In this document: piece after piece, positions 1-13,300 of the stretch
Position numbering within the stretch: the stretch's first letter is position 1
Layout: each line of letters opens with the position of its first letter
Source: Strigamia acuminata
Taxonomy: Eukaryota > Arthropoda > Chilopoda > Geophilomorpha > Linotaeniidae
DNA: 60,000 bases
NCBI GenBank assembly: GCA_949358305.1
Contig: OX442316.1
Coordinates: 11,534,001-11,594,000 of the forward strand
Direction of reading: 5' to 3'
Program-made: the position numbers and the translations under genes
Notes under the pieces: generated by a model
What the model was told of the DNA's origin: nothing
Seen by the model: the letters and a program-made list of their open reading frames with translations, nothing else
Database searches by the model: none

Positions 1-1198
1 AACAAGGGAAATCACCGACTCCCTCTTTTCTGAATATAACACGGGCAAATAATCTTTTTCATCATACGAAACGAGGGACGAAAAGCAGACGGCTATGCAA
101 AGACATATCATGGAAAATGAAACACAATGCGCCCGTTAAAAAGACAAATTTTAACTCGGGGCGAACAGTTTTCCCTATGAAAATATCAAATTTCAGAATG
201 TATTTCACGAGCAAATTGAATCAAATTGAGCACAGATCAAAAACAGCATTTTCAAATTCGATTAGAAAATTAAAAATTTTGCCTAATTATGTTTCTTTAA
301 TTATTCTCATTGCATTTATTTGGATTTGATTAGAATTTATTCGGACTTTGGTAGCCCATTACTCAGCTTTGGATCTGTTTATTATTGCATTTAAAGCTTT
401 AATTCTAATAAAATCTGAGTTGTGCAGCACACTTGTCACAAATCGTAAACTCTATTAAAAAGAAAACGTGAGTACATTAATAAAAGAGAGATTGAAAAGC
501 AAATTAAAACCAGAGATGAAATTAGAAAGATGAAAACTAAAGAAAAATTGTAAATAATATTTTGAGTATTTGAGCAAAGAGTATAATCCTGCAGAAATTG
601 AATCAAGTGATTTTAATATGACACGATGCAAATTAAAATGTTCAAACTGTTGTTTCTGCGTAAATGAATTTCAAAATGAGATTTCTGTCAGAAAAATTGA
701 TTTGAAACAATCATTTGAATGAATTTTCCTTCATTTTTCTTTTCTTTTTTTTATTCAAACTAAAAAAAAATATCTTCAAATTCAATTTTAAAAAAATAAT
801 TAATTTGCAAAGTGTTGCGAAAATTAGCACAAAATAAAGAAAAACAGAAGAAAATTAAATTGAGAATTTTTCTATAGCCAGAAATTAAAAAAAAGATAGA
901 ATTAGTAAACTCAGCACTGGAATAGACAACATTAAAGTCAGTATTTCCTAAAAACAAATGCAACATTAACATAAATCGATCTATGCTTGCACCAACTGTT
1001 TACCGTAAATAAACAAAAGCTCCTTCACTTTAACTCGGACTCAACTGGACAATTTGTTCTCTCCCCAATTTCTCTAAATCCCATTTAAAACTTTTAAGGC
1101 AGAGAGAGAGTTTCAGTAGAGGAGCTTTTATTTATTTATTTTCTTTTGCACTCTACAACAGACAATTGAACCAAAGAAATAGAATAAAATGAACCTAC
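1..1198 (-). other. Start of the intron after the Ig6 exons; no gene seen
   Basis: AT-rich intronic sequence downstream of the Ig6 donor in gene orientation. Short ORFs on both strands have low-complexity Phe/Lys/Asn composition. No Ig7-like exon was recognised. Confidence 0.7.
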
Positions 1199-1360
1199 CC
1201 ATCACGATCACTTCGACGTCTCCTCGGGCACTTTGGCCTTGTTTATTTTGTACAATGCACGTGTATTTGCCACCATCCGTAGCTCTCTGGATTTTTTCAA
1301 TGACCAGAGTCCCATTGGGCAAAACAGTTTGCCTTAAATTGATTGGAAGGATAACTCCAT
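1199..1360 (-). CDS. Dscam exon encoding C-terminal part of Ig6
   Basis: The 162-nt phase 1-1 exon encodes DGVILPINLRQTVLPNGTL, then VIEKIQRATDGGKYTCIVQN and SARGDVEVIVM. LPIN, PNGTL and the SARG..EV.VM end are hallmarks of Dscam Ig6. The acceptor is TTTCTCAG|AT and the donor GATGG|GTAGGT. The Ig7 exon, the third hypervariable slot of Dscam1, would lie left of the window. Confidence 0.93.
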
Positions 1361-4300
1361 CTGAGAAATAAAGAAACAAGTAGTTGTGTAATCAAAGCCC
1401 GGTGTCGTTTTCCACCAAATTAAAAACCAAACCTTTTTCCCAAGTTATCAAATCGATTGGATAACCAAACATGGGGCATGTCAGCATAACAGTGTCTCCA
1501 GCAACGGCGGTCATTTTCGGTCTCGATCTGACACCAGGTCGCCCTAAAAATAGATACATATTTTATACACCAGCGTACCTTTAGTTTAAAATTATGAAGT
1601 TTCCACATTTTATTTTTTATTAAATTCTTTGAATGTTTTCCAAAAAATTCCACCCAAAAAAGAAGTCAAATTGCCTGTTATGTTTCTGCCAAAAGAATTT
1701 TATCGTTTCAAAACAAAAGTACGTTCAAAAAAAAAATTACATTTCCGCAAATCACAGGCGCTTTCTTGTCAGTCGCAAGAAGTGGAAACCTTTAAAAAGC
1801 GTTCGCTGGCGAAAACAGCAAAATATTCACTGTTAAGAAATTCCTCTTTTATCTCATTTGCTTCTTGGCACACATCAAATTTGATAAAACCAACTAAGTA
1901 TGTTTTTGAGTTTAGACAAACACCAAAAGCTACCGAGATAACATTTGACATGAGATTAAAATATTATTCTAATTAGCAACAATGTTAGATAAAGATAATC
2001 AGGCGCAAGAATGTTAGGTAAAGATAATCTGCGCGGCAAGGAGATTTTGTGTTGTCACGTATGAAGATGTAGATGAAACCCAAAGCCCAAGGGGAAAGAA
2101 GTGACAGAAGACATTACAATTTGGTAAGAGTTATTCACGCCTGCAGAACTAACTGCTACGTCAAATAGTAATCTTTAAGACGGTGTTGAATCTCACCCTT
2201 GCTCAGATTCGATCATCCTATAAGTGAGTATTCGATAGCCCTAAAGGGAGTGTCGAACCCACACCCACGCGACCAAGCTGGTGCCCTATTGGAAATTCCA
2301 ATTGAGTCTAACGTTTGAACGCTTCCCAAATCCCCTAGACAACCAACCAGCCAGTCAGTCAAATGAGTATTCCACCGTGTCCGCCTAAATAATGGACCCA
2401 AAGGACCCGTATACAACTCAAGAAGACGCCATCGACCCGAGAGACATCCCAGCGAGCGACCACGCCGACGACCGACACCATCTTGATTCCCCGTTCATTA
2501 TTCCTTTGTGAAAGACACTAGCCTTGAATAAAACTGTTCGTCCTCATTTATCCAATTGTGTTGTACCCACATGTACGAAAAAATCAAGTACCGAAATCCA
2601 ATCCCGTTCCAAAAAATTGTCCGGCATTGGATGCCAAACATTAAAATTTCTCTAAAATAAATTATTAACAACTTATAAATGCAAATAAACAAAACGGATA
2701 ATAAATTTTAGGCTTAACTGCGTAAAAAGTGACCGAGACATGCCAAGACTGGTTAGAAAGTCTACCCAGACCGATATAACCGGTCAAGTTTAGTTCTATA
2801 AATAATCGATAGTTGCTGATTGCTATCAGTGTCCTCTTGTGGCAGATAGATGCATTGTCAGAACTATTTTTCTATTGTGTAAACATGATGTAATGGCTGT
2901 AAACAGGTTAATATCCAATGGAAGTTCATCACGAGTTTTTGTAAACAGAGCGTAAAGGAAGGAAGGAAGGAAGAGAAACAGCGACTGCTCCCTTTGCAAT
3001 CATTGACAAACAAAAAGCACAAAATCATGTAGAAAAGAAACATTATTGCACACCGAGAAATCGTTCTTGATGGTGTAGCCAGTGTTAAAACTAGACAAAG
3101 TAAACATACTTGATGAGCATCTGCATATCCACCACGAAAATAATAAATGTAATAGCCAAAAATTACACGTTTGCACACTATAATTTTCCCCAACTTATTC
3201 TCCAAGTGTTCTATAAAAAAGAAAGTAATGCTTGGATGACAACTGTAAAACTACTCAATTCAATTCTCGTTTTATTACCTATAAACGTTAATTTACTTTT
3301 ATAACACCGGAGAAATTCCAACGTTCAGAAATACTCATTACAATTTACTGTCGCACGAAAATATCACATTTCTAGCTCCACGTCCTCCCCTCGTTTATTT
3401 GATTGAATTGGCAATAGGAATCATAAAAAGCCGGGCATAAATACATAATTCTTGATGCGATCTCCCTTAATATCAACTAAAACTCTCCGGGGTTATATAG
3501 AAGATGAAAATGTATTGACATTTCGAGTCAGATCGTAAGTGCAGGCAGAATGGAGTAAACAGAAATATTCGTTGCCCTTAGATATATGCTCAACAAGGGC
3601 AAAATAAATATCTCGCAATGTATTCTTCCATTTACTCACGACCCAAACCATAGAATTAATCAATATTTCTCGACGGAAACCGATTGCACGTTTCCAATGG
3701 TTTTCCTGCGCAATATCCCGTTTGGTGGGCGTGAAACAATTTGTTTGGCCGGTACACAAGCCACGTATACACCTCCCTCGTGTACTATTTTCCAGTGGAT
3801 TAGATTATCCTTTGTAAGATCACACTCGGCGTCCTCTCGCTTGTTTGCAAAGAGCTCGGTGAGAATTTCCACTTCCCCTCAACCATTTACAGAAAGAAAC
3901 TATGCCTGTCGCATGCGTTCTTTGCTAAAATTAATGGCCCGTGGATTCAAGAGTGGGAAAACAAATGTATGGGCCTCGCATGGCTTCATGCGGAAGAAAA
4001 GATGCTCTAATTCATTACTCGTAGGACCCACAGGGAAGAATGAGTGGCAAACAGTGGTGAAACTCAAAGAATGGACGACGAAACTTGAGCTGGCAGTGGC
4101 ATGCACGTAGGTCTGTCTCCCATTGGAGTACATGTGCGCTCCATTACCGGTGTAGCAGGGCAAAGAAAATCACTTTTTGGGCCACTGGATCTAAGATGCG
4201 ATTGTGGCATTTCAAAACGAGGCTACAAATCTACTCTTTTCTTTTTTCACCGCTCGGAATGCTGTAATTATTGCTTAGTTCGGATGCAACGTTTTTTACA

Positions 4301-7300
4301 ACATCACTTACCGTTACGTACCATAAATGTTGATGCGTGTGAAGTGTTCGATGGTGCCAGCCAGGTTACTCGATATGCACTTGTACACCCCTCCGTCTTC
4401 GGGCTTCACTTTGGAGACGGTTAGGCGACTTACAACGTTGCCGCTCGCATCCACGTGATCTCGGACTGAAGATCGTTCATTGCCTTCTGGGAGGATCATT
4501 CCTTCGACCAACCAACTCACTTGTGGCTTTGGGCTACCGTAAGTCACACATTGAAGCGTCAAGCTGGGCCCTGGTTGAAGAACACGCTCTTCGAAAACTG
4601 CTCGAAATGCAGGAATGATGTCTGCGAGAAAAATAAAAGTGGTTTCAAGTGCTGAAATTGGTCTCTTAAGAATCACACGCACTCTTTTAACGTTCTATAT
4701 TAAAAGAGAAGGGGAAGAAGAAGAAAAGTTTGTCTTTGTCCGCGTGATAATATAAGATCATGGATTTCAAATAAAATAGAAATACCTAAGAATCTTTTTC
4801 AATTTTATTCCACTTTAGCTTGTCAAAACTTGATGAATTTTTCATTAAAATTTAAACCGCAAGATTTGGTAGCGACTACTACGCATCACTTACACCTGCA
4901 GATGGATTTGTCATCTTTACACCAAAAAGATATTCAGTAGCATGAAAGGAGGTATAAGTGGGAAACGTGAAAGAAGAAAGAAGAAAAAAAAGAATAAGAA
5001 AAAAGGTTTTATTTTTCCATTTGAATTGCTATATGGCACACATGTTTAGAGAGATTTACTGCTTTACGATTGCTGCAACACACGCTTCACAGCATAACTC
5101 AACTGTTCAGTCTAGTGATTGACGGGTGGAGAAAAGAAATTTACCTCCTGTGGATTTAGGGATTTTTTTTCCTTCCGTTTCGGAGTGCTGAAGGTAAAGA
5201 GAACAAGTAATAGCAGAAGTGATGGATAAAGCGTATGTGCAATTTTTATTTCGAAAACCAAAGTTTTCAGACACAGAAACTAGATGCAAATTTCTAAGTT
5301 GTTCCCATCGTTTAATGGAATTTAGGCAACTTTTTCGTATAACATTTCCCTGAGTGGCTAATTGAATGCCTAAATAAATAAATACAACTCGTGTATCACA
5401 TCACAGGTCTCCTTTAGTCGAGTTTAATGTCTAGCTTGTTTTGTTTCGCCTGTGTCACGTTACAATTTTATAACCGCACCACCACAATACCCTCGTGTTT
5501 CACTTCGTTTTATAGGTCTTAATAAATTCTTATCTACCAAATTTTTACTGCAACATATTTATATAAACTTTGTTTAGCTCTCATTTACCAACAGTTGACT
5601 CTTTCACGTTTTAAAGTCACACTTAACCACAAAAGCAGTTAAATTGCATTTAAAATTAAAAGAAGCAATTTTATCTTAAGATATATATATATATAAATCT
5701 ATTTCAATAATTTTTATATTTACTGTTGATTCTTAAATTTATATGAGATAGACAAAATGCATAAAACCCATTTCTTTACTTTTATCGTAATCTGCAACTA
5801 CACTTACCTCCAATCTTAAGTTCTGCAGTCCCCTGGGCAGATTCAAAGCCTCTTTTTGCCATGCATTGGAACATCCCTCGATCCGTGAGCCGTACACTTT
5901 CGACAAGCACAGTTTCAGTGGTTGGAAGACTAAGTCCTGGCATTGGCAGTGGTCGACCATCTTTTAACCAATACAATGATGAGATTGGAAAACTCGAAAC
6001 TCGACAACGAAAGGTGGCCGATTTCCCCAATTCCCCTAACAGAGTTGTAGGTTGAACCTCTACTGTGAGTGGCGCTAAAAAGAATGGACAAAAAATATAT
6101 ATTATTTTATTGCTTTATTGACAAACAACTAAAAACGCCAATCAAATCAAATAAGCGTTACGTTTAAGGTTTAAAGACATTTGGCATGTCAGTCAGACGC
6201 AAAAAAATGTATTTTATAATTTTTTAAACACGAAAACTTCCAAACGTAAAAAAATTAAAAATGAATCAAAATAACGTGAATAAATAAACGCAGTGTCGGT
6301 CAATAACCGAAATTCAATTCACTTTTCTGTATCTGCCTTAACCAAATTGATAAATTCAATTTATGAAGTTTCCTTCAGGTGCATGCACGAATTTCTCATT
6401 CAATAAACATAGTGCAAAGTACACAGAGCAATATAAAGATGTTAGAATTTATGCGAAATCGCAACAACTGTGCGCACACTTTTCATGTTGCCAAACAAAT
6501 TCCTCGTGTTTATTGCTTCCATCTTCCAAACAGCTTGTAGCAAAGATTATCTGGAGCACTCTCACAAATTAAATCATAACCTGAATGAGGGTGTATGTAC
6601 TGTACAATCATTGCTCTCACTATTTGTCTAGAGCCATATATATCTGTAGCGTGACCAAAATAAAAAGCAAAGTAAGCAGATTTCGAAAAAGAGGAAAAAA
6701 ACTTGAGATAAAACCTGCAAACAAATTGCTTCATCCCTTTTATTACTGGCTTTTCTCTCATAAAAACTCCCTATTATGAAGTGTTCACAATTACTAAAGA
6801 ATATAAAAGAAGAAGTGACTGTTATGGCAACGCAGTTCACACTAGGTGCTCACGAACTTTCATTAAACATCCGACTCTATTGGCAACATGGCCTCGGACC
6901 CATCAGGCTTCTTCTTAATTGAGAACCAATGGAACTTCGCTCCTTCAAGCTCACTGCTGTTACAAGACACCAATGGTAATTGCAATTTAGGAAATTTTTC
7001 CGGATACTTCTTTCACGCCATTTTTTTTCTACTCTCGTAAAATTAACTTCCAAAAAAAATCATTTCGCGATTAAGAGAATATTTTTTTTGCATTCCTCTC
7101 TGTTAATTATCCAGCAAATGTCACCCATTGTTCTGAGTCTAAGAGTTTGACAGCTGTTGCAGAGATTCTATTAATGATGTCTTTTTCGTCTAATTACGCA
7201 CGCCTGGAAACGTTTCCTTTCTTCACTTTGTAATGTTTTCGCACGTTGCTAGAGAGGGGAAAGTCATCTTTACATCACGTTTAATGCACTCCCAAACAAA

Positions 7301-10300
7301 AATTTTCACTACTTAAATTCCTAGTTTCTTATCACCTCACAACTTGCTAATATCTTGTGAAGGACACACAAGCCTACTTATTCAGTCTGTTTATCTTACT
7401 CCACACTCACTCGCGTGTTCATTATTAGCGAGCTATTGCACATCGTCAACCCTGAGGTCATGGCATCTTTACCACCATTATCAGTCTTGTGGAAATGAAG
7501 CAAGTTGCTGTTTGCATATCTAAGGGCAAGTCCAAGATAGTAACAGTGAAAATGTAGGTCTATTTTAGTATTTGTTTTTAAACTATTTACTTCCTAATGG
7601 AATTTTCTTGTCGAAATAGAAAGAATGAAAAAAAAAGCTAATGAATAGTTGCAAATTTGACCTTCCTAGCTACAACACAGTACAATTTAATGTTTTTAAA
7701 GAAATGTGCACACAATAAGAGTAATAAATAAACAAGTTGTCTTAAATATTCTTAAAATCCCATCTGTGCAACTCTGCTACCGGGTGGCCCATATAAAACC
7801 AGCCCGACAATACAAGGAGGGTAACTAAGGGTGTCTCAAATGTATACATCGGTCAATTAAATATATATTAATCATTAGTTGTGGGCAGTGTTGTTTAATT
7901 AACGTTTCTTGTGCGGATTTTTCCACTTTTCGTTTGGTGTTTAGTTTTTGACGATTCGCGCTTTAGTTCTCAAGATATTTGCGTTTTTAATCAGTTTTTG
8001 TCCCAATTCGCCAAGTTTGATTGCACTACGGTAGTCATTCCTGAATTTCAGTTTTTGTGGTACTTTTGTGGATTTCTTTAGCGGTAGAGGTGCAGGTATA
8101 CATTCCAGTACCTGTACCACTTTTTTTTTAGTACGATACTGCTTTACTTAAAGTAAAATCTCACATAATGTTGCAAAATCTCACAAAATCTCATCTCACA
8201 AAATGCTGCGTAATTTCATAGTGGTACATCTAAAGAAATCCACAAAAACACCGCTGAAGAAACTCAAAAGATATCACAAAATCTGAAATTCAGGAATGAC
8301 TAGTGCAATCAAACTTGTCAAATTGGGTCAAAAATTGATTAAAATCGCAAATATCTCAAGAACAAACGCCCGAATCGTCAAAAACTAAACACTAAACGAA
8401 AGAGCGATAAAAACTGCACCAGAAACGTTAATTAAACAACACTGCTCACAACTAATAATTAATATACATACTCAATTAACTGTATACATTTTTTTTTATT
8501 GTCGGGCCGGTTTTATTCGAGCCATCATCAGATATCAAGCCTATTTATTGCCATAAATAAACACTCCAAATACGGTTTTTCCTTAACTTCCGTAACCAAA
8601 CAAGCTCTACTTGTCGCTGTGCAACAATATGAATGACTGTTTCCTAACCAAATGTTTCCAAGAAAAAATATGGGATCTCTGATGTCGCATTTGTGACTGC
8701 AGCGTGTAATCCTATCATTATGCATTCGTGTATATCAATTTCCTTGTGATGTCAATGTATCACAAATTTAATGTTGAATATTTTTATTATGAATACAAAT
8801 TTTATCTAGTGCACGAATCGACACCTTGGCAACACTCGATTAGCATAAGTAGAGAAAGAAAACTGACAATCTCCTACTGAAAGTAAGAATAAAACGAAAT
8901 GGGACTATGTATACGAGCTTCAATTTTCTTTATATTGCATGTTTTACAGGTTTGTAAAGCCACAACAAAGCCAATATAACAAATTTTACTGATTTGACGC
9001 CAGACTACAAATTGGTTGCAGTACAAGAAATGAACCTTGTACGGTGACTTGTCTATTTTCGCGCTGAGGTTTCCTGCAGAGAGTGAGATGAAAGTCAATA
9101 GGAAGCCCTCATCACTTGATGTCAGTCTTTGCAAAAGGAAATTGCAGCCAAAACAGAACAGGGGCACAGCCGAGTAATGGAGCGCACATCCAAAAAGCAA
9201 AATTCCATCCATAAAATAGAAACCGTAAGCTCGGAATCGAAGAATCAATAAAAATAGCCCGAAGAAATTCACAAGGACTCGGATTAAAGTCAAGTCCCGG
9301 ATAAAAAATGGTCCAAGTAGCTCTTAAACTTCTTGCGGCAACTTTAATATTTCAAAAATTTATCTTGAATTTTAAAATGCATTCCCCCAACAAACTTATC
9401 TTCTTTAACGTGGCTGCAAACTCGTAAAAATATTCCATGAATCTTTTCTCTACTCCTCCGGTGCATCAATGATATTTTCCACAGCCTTTACTGCCCCAGT
9501 CACAAGGCGTCTACCTTTCTTTTTCCAACGCCACAGCCCACTGAGACTGTTTGAAAGATGCATGCAACAAGAATCGATCCGAAACCCGAGCAAGACGACG
9601 ACGAAGAAGGCTTTACTTACTACACTCACAAGACACTGATACCAAAACCGACAAGACTGCATTTCGAGAAGTAACAAATCTATTCTCTCACCAAGAATTA
9701 ATGCCGAACATCTAAAAGGAAACTATAAAAAAAATAAGAAATAAAACAAAGAAAGTGCACCTTAATCCTAGAAAATCCCGTACAAGAACCTCATTTTTTA
9801 TTTCATAAAAGAGAAGCAGAAAAGACAGGGAAAAGGTTGCTTGATTTAATCTTAATTATCTTTTTCTTACCAAGGATTTTATCAACCTATCAATATTTTT
9901 TTAACAGTAAATTTATGGAAAGCAAATTTATATTTCTTTATTATACTATCAACCGCGCATGGATGAATTAGAAAATTACCTGCAGGTGGGTGATTTTCTG
10001 TCATCACGTATTGGCAGCATAACGTATGAGAGATTTGCTATCAAGTTTGAAGAAAATGTGGGGCTTTGCTAACTACAATATACTAGCCTCAAGTCTATCT
10101 CATCAATGGTTTTGCCAAGAACAAAATAAAATCGTCCAAGCGGAGTTTTTATGGACCACAAAATACAATCGAGATGACATGGGCTCAACCATAAGATCAA
10201 AGTAATGGGTGTGAATGCCAGCTGAGTTGAAAACCCTTCTGAGTCCCATGAAGTTTGAAAAAAAAAAGTGAAGAGGGAATGGATTTTGTTTTACTAAGAT

Positions 10301-13300
10301 AACATCAAAATGTAATATGCAATTTTAAGATAAAAACGTTATCCAAACTTAACCTCCATGCTACATTTGAGTGCTTCCATTTTTAAAAATAAAAAACGTA
10401 CAAATAAAAGTGCAGTAAGGTTTAGCATCAAACTTTAAACATTTTTTTAAACATGTTTGTCGGTAGCGATTAAAGTTACTCGCATTTACCACACTTCGCG
10501 CATCGTATTCTGCGCATGCATTTAACATGGCAATTGTCAAACTTGTGGCACACAAAATTTCAGCACTATGCTGTAAATTACTTTTTTAATGAGTTTATCG
10601 TTGTTTATTTACTTTATTTTAGCATTATTAGGCCTAATATTAGGTTTAATACAGATAAATAACGACTGCGCAGAATGGGATGCGCAATATGAATTCAGCA
10701 TTAAGATACCGGCGAAACTACAGGGTGCCTCAAAAAATGTACACACATTTTGAGTAAAATTAAATATGTATTAATCGTTAGTTGTGGGCTGTTAAATCTG
10801 AGACACTCTGTATGTTTAATTTTCATTTTCCCGTGCTTAAATTTAAATCTACGCTGCAATTAAAAATAACATTAAAACTAAAATTAAATTGGACCGGATG
10901 ACAGGTGACAGAATTGAGTCGTCTTTTTTAACTGCAGCTGCACCAACCAAAAGAAAATAAAATTAAAAATAAATTGTAACGTGACCCATCCCTCGAAGCG
11001 AACCAGTTCTGGACTGACATCTTGAAATGTTCAAACATGAACTATCATTCCACAATAAATCTATCTTCTGTTTCTGCTTTCATTGTATAATGAACTAATA
11101 AAGCATCCCGTGCTTAGTGCAGATGCCACACTGCGTATGCAACTGCGAATTGTCAGTATGTCATTTCAACGATATTTACAACACATTGCCAGCTCGGTGT
11201 CAATTGTATTCACGAGAGAAAGCTAATCTCATTAACATCCTGACTATACGATGTGAGATGGGCGTAAATTCTGCTGCTTCAACCGCCAACATCACCATTC
11301 CTCGTTAGCACTTGTATTGATTGCATTTTCATTAGAACCCTCCATTTTTTTGGACCTGTCTGTTCTCCACTGAATCATTTTCGTCCCTGACCCCTCGAAT
11401 TAAAAAGAAAACTAAATTAAAACCCAAGAAAAGCTTGTTTACAATTTCTCCGCTCGCACTTCAATTCCACTTTCCCCCTCTCCTACAACCCGAGCAAACA
11501 AATATAAACACAGCCGGGGAAAACGAGAAAAAAAATGCATTCCGAATTCAAGACTTTGTTTGTATTGTTGCTTTTACTTTCTCATAATTCTATATCGCAG
11601 CAGAAAACAAAGAAAAGAGCAAACGGCCGAGCGGCGATGCATTAACGAGAGCTTTAACGGTGTAATGGACAACGTAATGCACTTTCTTCATTTTCCAGTG
11701 AGCCACAAAAGAGAATCCAAGATAAAGTAGAAAGCTACCACTGCAAATGTCTAATGGGAACCCAAGTATCAATTACATAATTGAATTTTAATCAATCTTC
11801 TCTCTGTCGTAAACAAAGTTAGACAAACATTTTAACCTAATTATAAACTTTTTTCTCCTTTCTGCTTATATTTCCTTCTAACGTTTGTTTTTCGCATTGC
11901 ATTCTTCCTAAGTAGTTGACATTTATGACCTCGGCTGTCGGTGCGCCATAAAACTCGGTATCTCGTGTTCTCTTACTCGCTGTATACATCTTCATTTACC
12001 TGTGATAGCCACTGAAGTCTCGATGCGTTCGCTGCTGGCGTTGTTACTAATGACGCAAACATAGGTTCCCGTGTCAGCCACCTCGGCGTCTCTAATGACC
12101 AGTGCTCCATTTGGTTGGTGGATCCTATCGCCAACGTAGACGGGCAACAAGTGACCGTTGGCAACTTTGGTAAACCATCTAAATTTAATTGAAAATAAAT
12201 AAATAATTTCCATTTTATAAATTCATATTTTAGAAACCCGCAAAGCAAAAAAAAAAACAAGCAAAAAAAGAACCGCAAACTTCCTGACTTTGACATTTTG
12301 TAGCCAAGAGACATTTCTTCTCTCTCTCGTTTACACACATCATCAAAAATAAAGTGAAAAATAGCAAGCTCGGTGAGAACAAATTCCCTCCTCCTACACA
12401 ATACATCAATTGAAAGAGAAAAAGAAATTGCCACTAGGTGAGACTGCTCATTTCTTTCCAACAACCAACCCATTTGACCAATGGCTACCCCGAGGACCCA
12501 TTAATTTTTCATGCAGGAAACGCATTGATGGAAATAGGACGCACGTCACCTCCCTCAGGCGACCACATTGGAGATAAACTTTCAAGCAGATCAAAAAAGT
12601 GGGAGATCACTCTACTTCAAATAAATGAGGGGATTCAGTGCCAAATGGCTGGTAAACAGGAAAACGTTGTTTGTGGTTAAAGTTAGATGCCAAAAAGCTT
12701 TATGTCTTCCATATGACGTGCCTATCCGACTGAATCCGTCAGAAAAATCGGCGAAATTGGTAAATACAATTTCATGTTTATACCCAATTGAATTTGATTT
12801 TTAGATGATTTAAAGTTGAAACTCGGTGATGGAAATGTTGGGAGTTAAATTGTATAAATGAAGCTGAGGTAGTGTCAAGTTTCCTGTAAATGGAAAGCAA
12901 TATCTCACTCACTTTGGTGCTGGTACTGGATGTCCCTGTGCAATGCAAGGAAGCACCACCGTATCATGTTGGTTAGCTTTTATTGAAGTCTTGCTGTCTG
13001 TTACTCGTGGCTGAACTTTCCCTTGAGGTTCTACAAAAGAAGCGAAAGAAAAAAAAAGTTGAAGTGATACCAGCACAAAATAAAACTGTGAGAAATGATT
13101 AGTCATTCGTTTAAGTTGAAATGCGTATACAAAATTGATTTTGTCTTAAAAACTAGAATTAAAGCCAATCCTGACAAATTAATCGCGTGGTCGCACTCAC
13201 CAAGATATAAAAAATATAAAAACTGGCAGCAAAAGTAAAAAAAAAAATTTAAAAAAAAACAAGGGTCAAGTTTCTCTAGATTACAAACTCAATATCCACA

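Larger units (their letters stand above)
1544..4321 (-). other. Intron between Ig5 and Ig6 exons (2.8 kb)
   Basis: It contains a short tandem duplication (1981-2040), a GC-richer stretch with a tRNA-promoter-like motif (about 2190-2500), and a GC-richer block (3580-4170) open on both strands but without a domain I can name. The rest is AT-rich. Confidence 0.7.
6075..11999 (-). other. Intron between Ig3 and Ig4 exons (5.9 kb)
   Basis: It contains the fold-back element at 7784-8526 and a related TA-flanked MITE at 10721-10810. The remainder is AT-rich. The longest ORF (8874-9293, minus) is hydrophobic, without recognisable domain or splice context. Confidence 0.7.

Noticed and set aside
1420-1653. 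77-codon minus-strand ORF reading ...ATWCQIETENDRRCW...
   Set aside because: Wrong frame across the Ig6 exon; the correct frame reads the AGDT...CPMFGYPI motif with phase-consistent splice sites.
2210-2290. tRNA gene suggested by GGTTCGA on the minus strand
   Set aside because: No cloverleaf: A- and B-box spacing is too short and the T-arm stem does not pair. Kept only as a possible SINE relic.
8874-9293. 139-codon minus-strand ORF, hydrophobic
   Set aside because: Phe/Leu-rich composition of AT-rich DNA, no domain, no splice or promoter context, expected by chance at about this length.
11973-12473. 166-codon minus-strand ORF
   Set aside because: It overlaps the Ig3 exon 12178-12000 in a different frame. 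The Ig frame has proper splice sites and domain motifs, so this ORF is a shadow.
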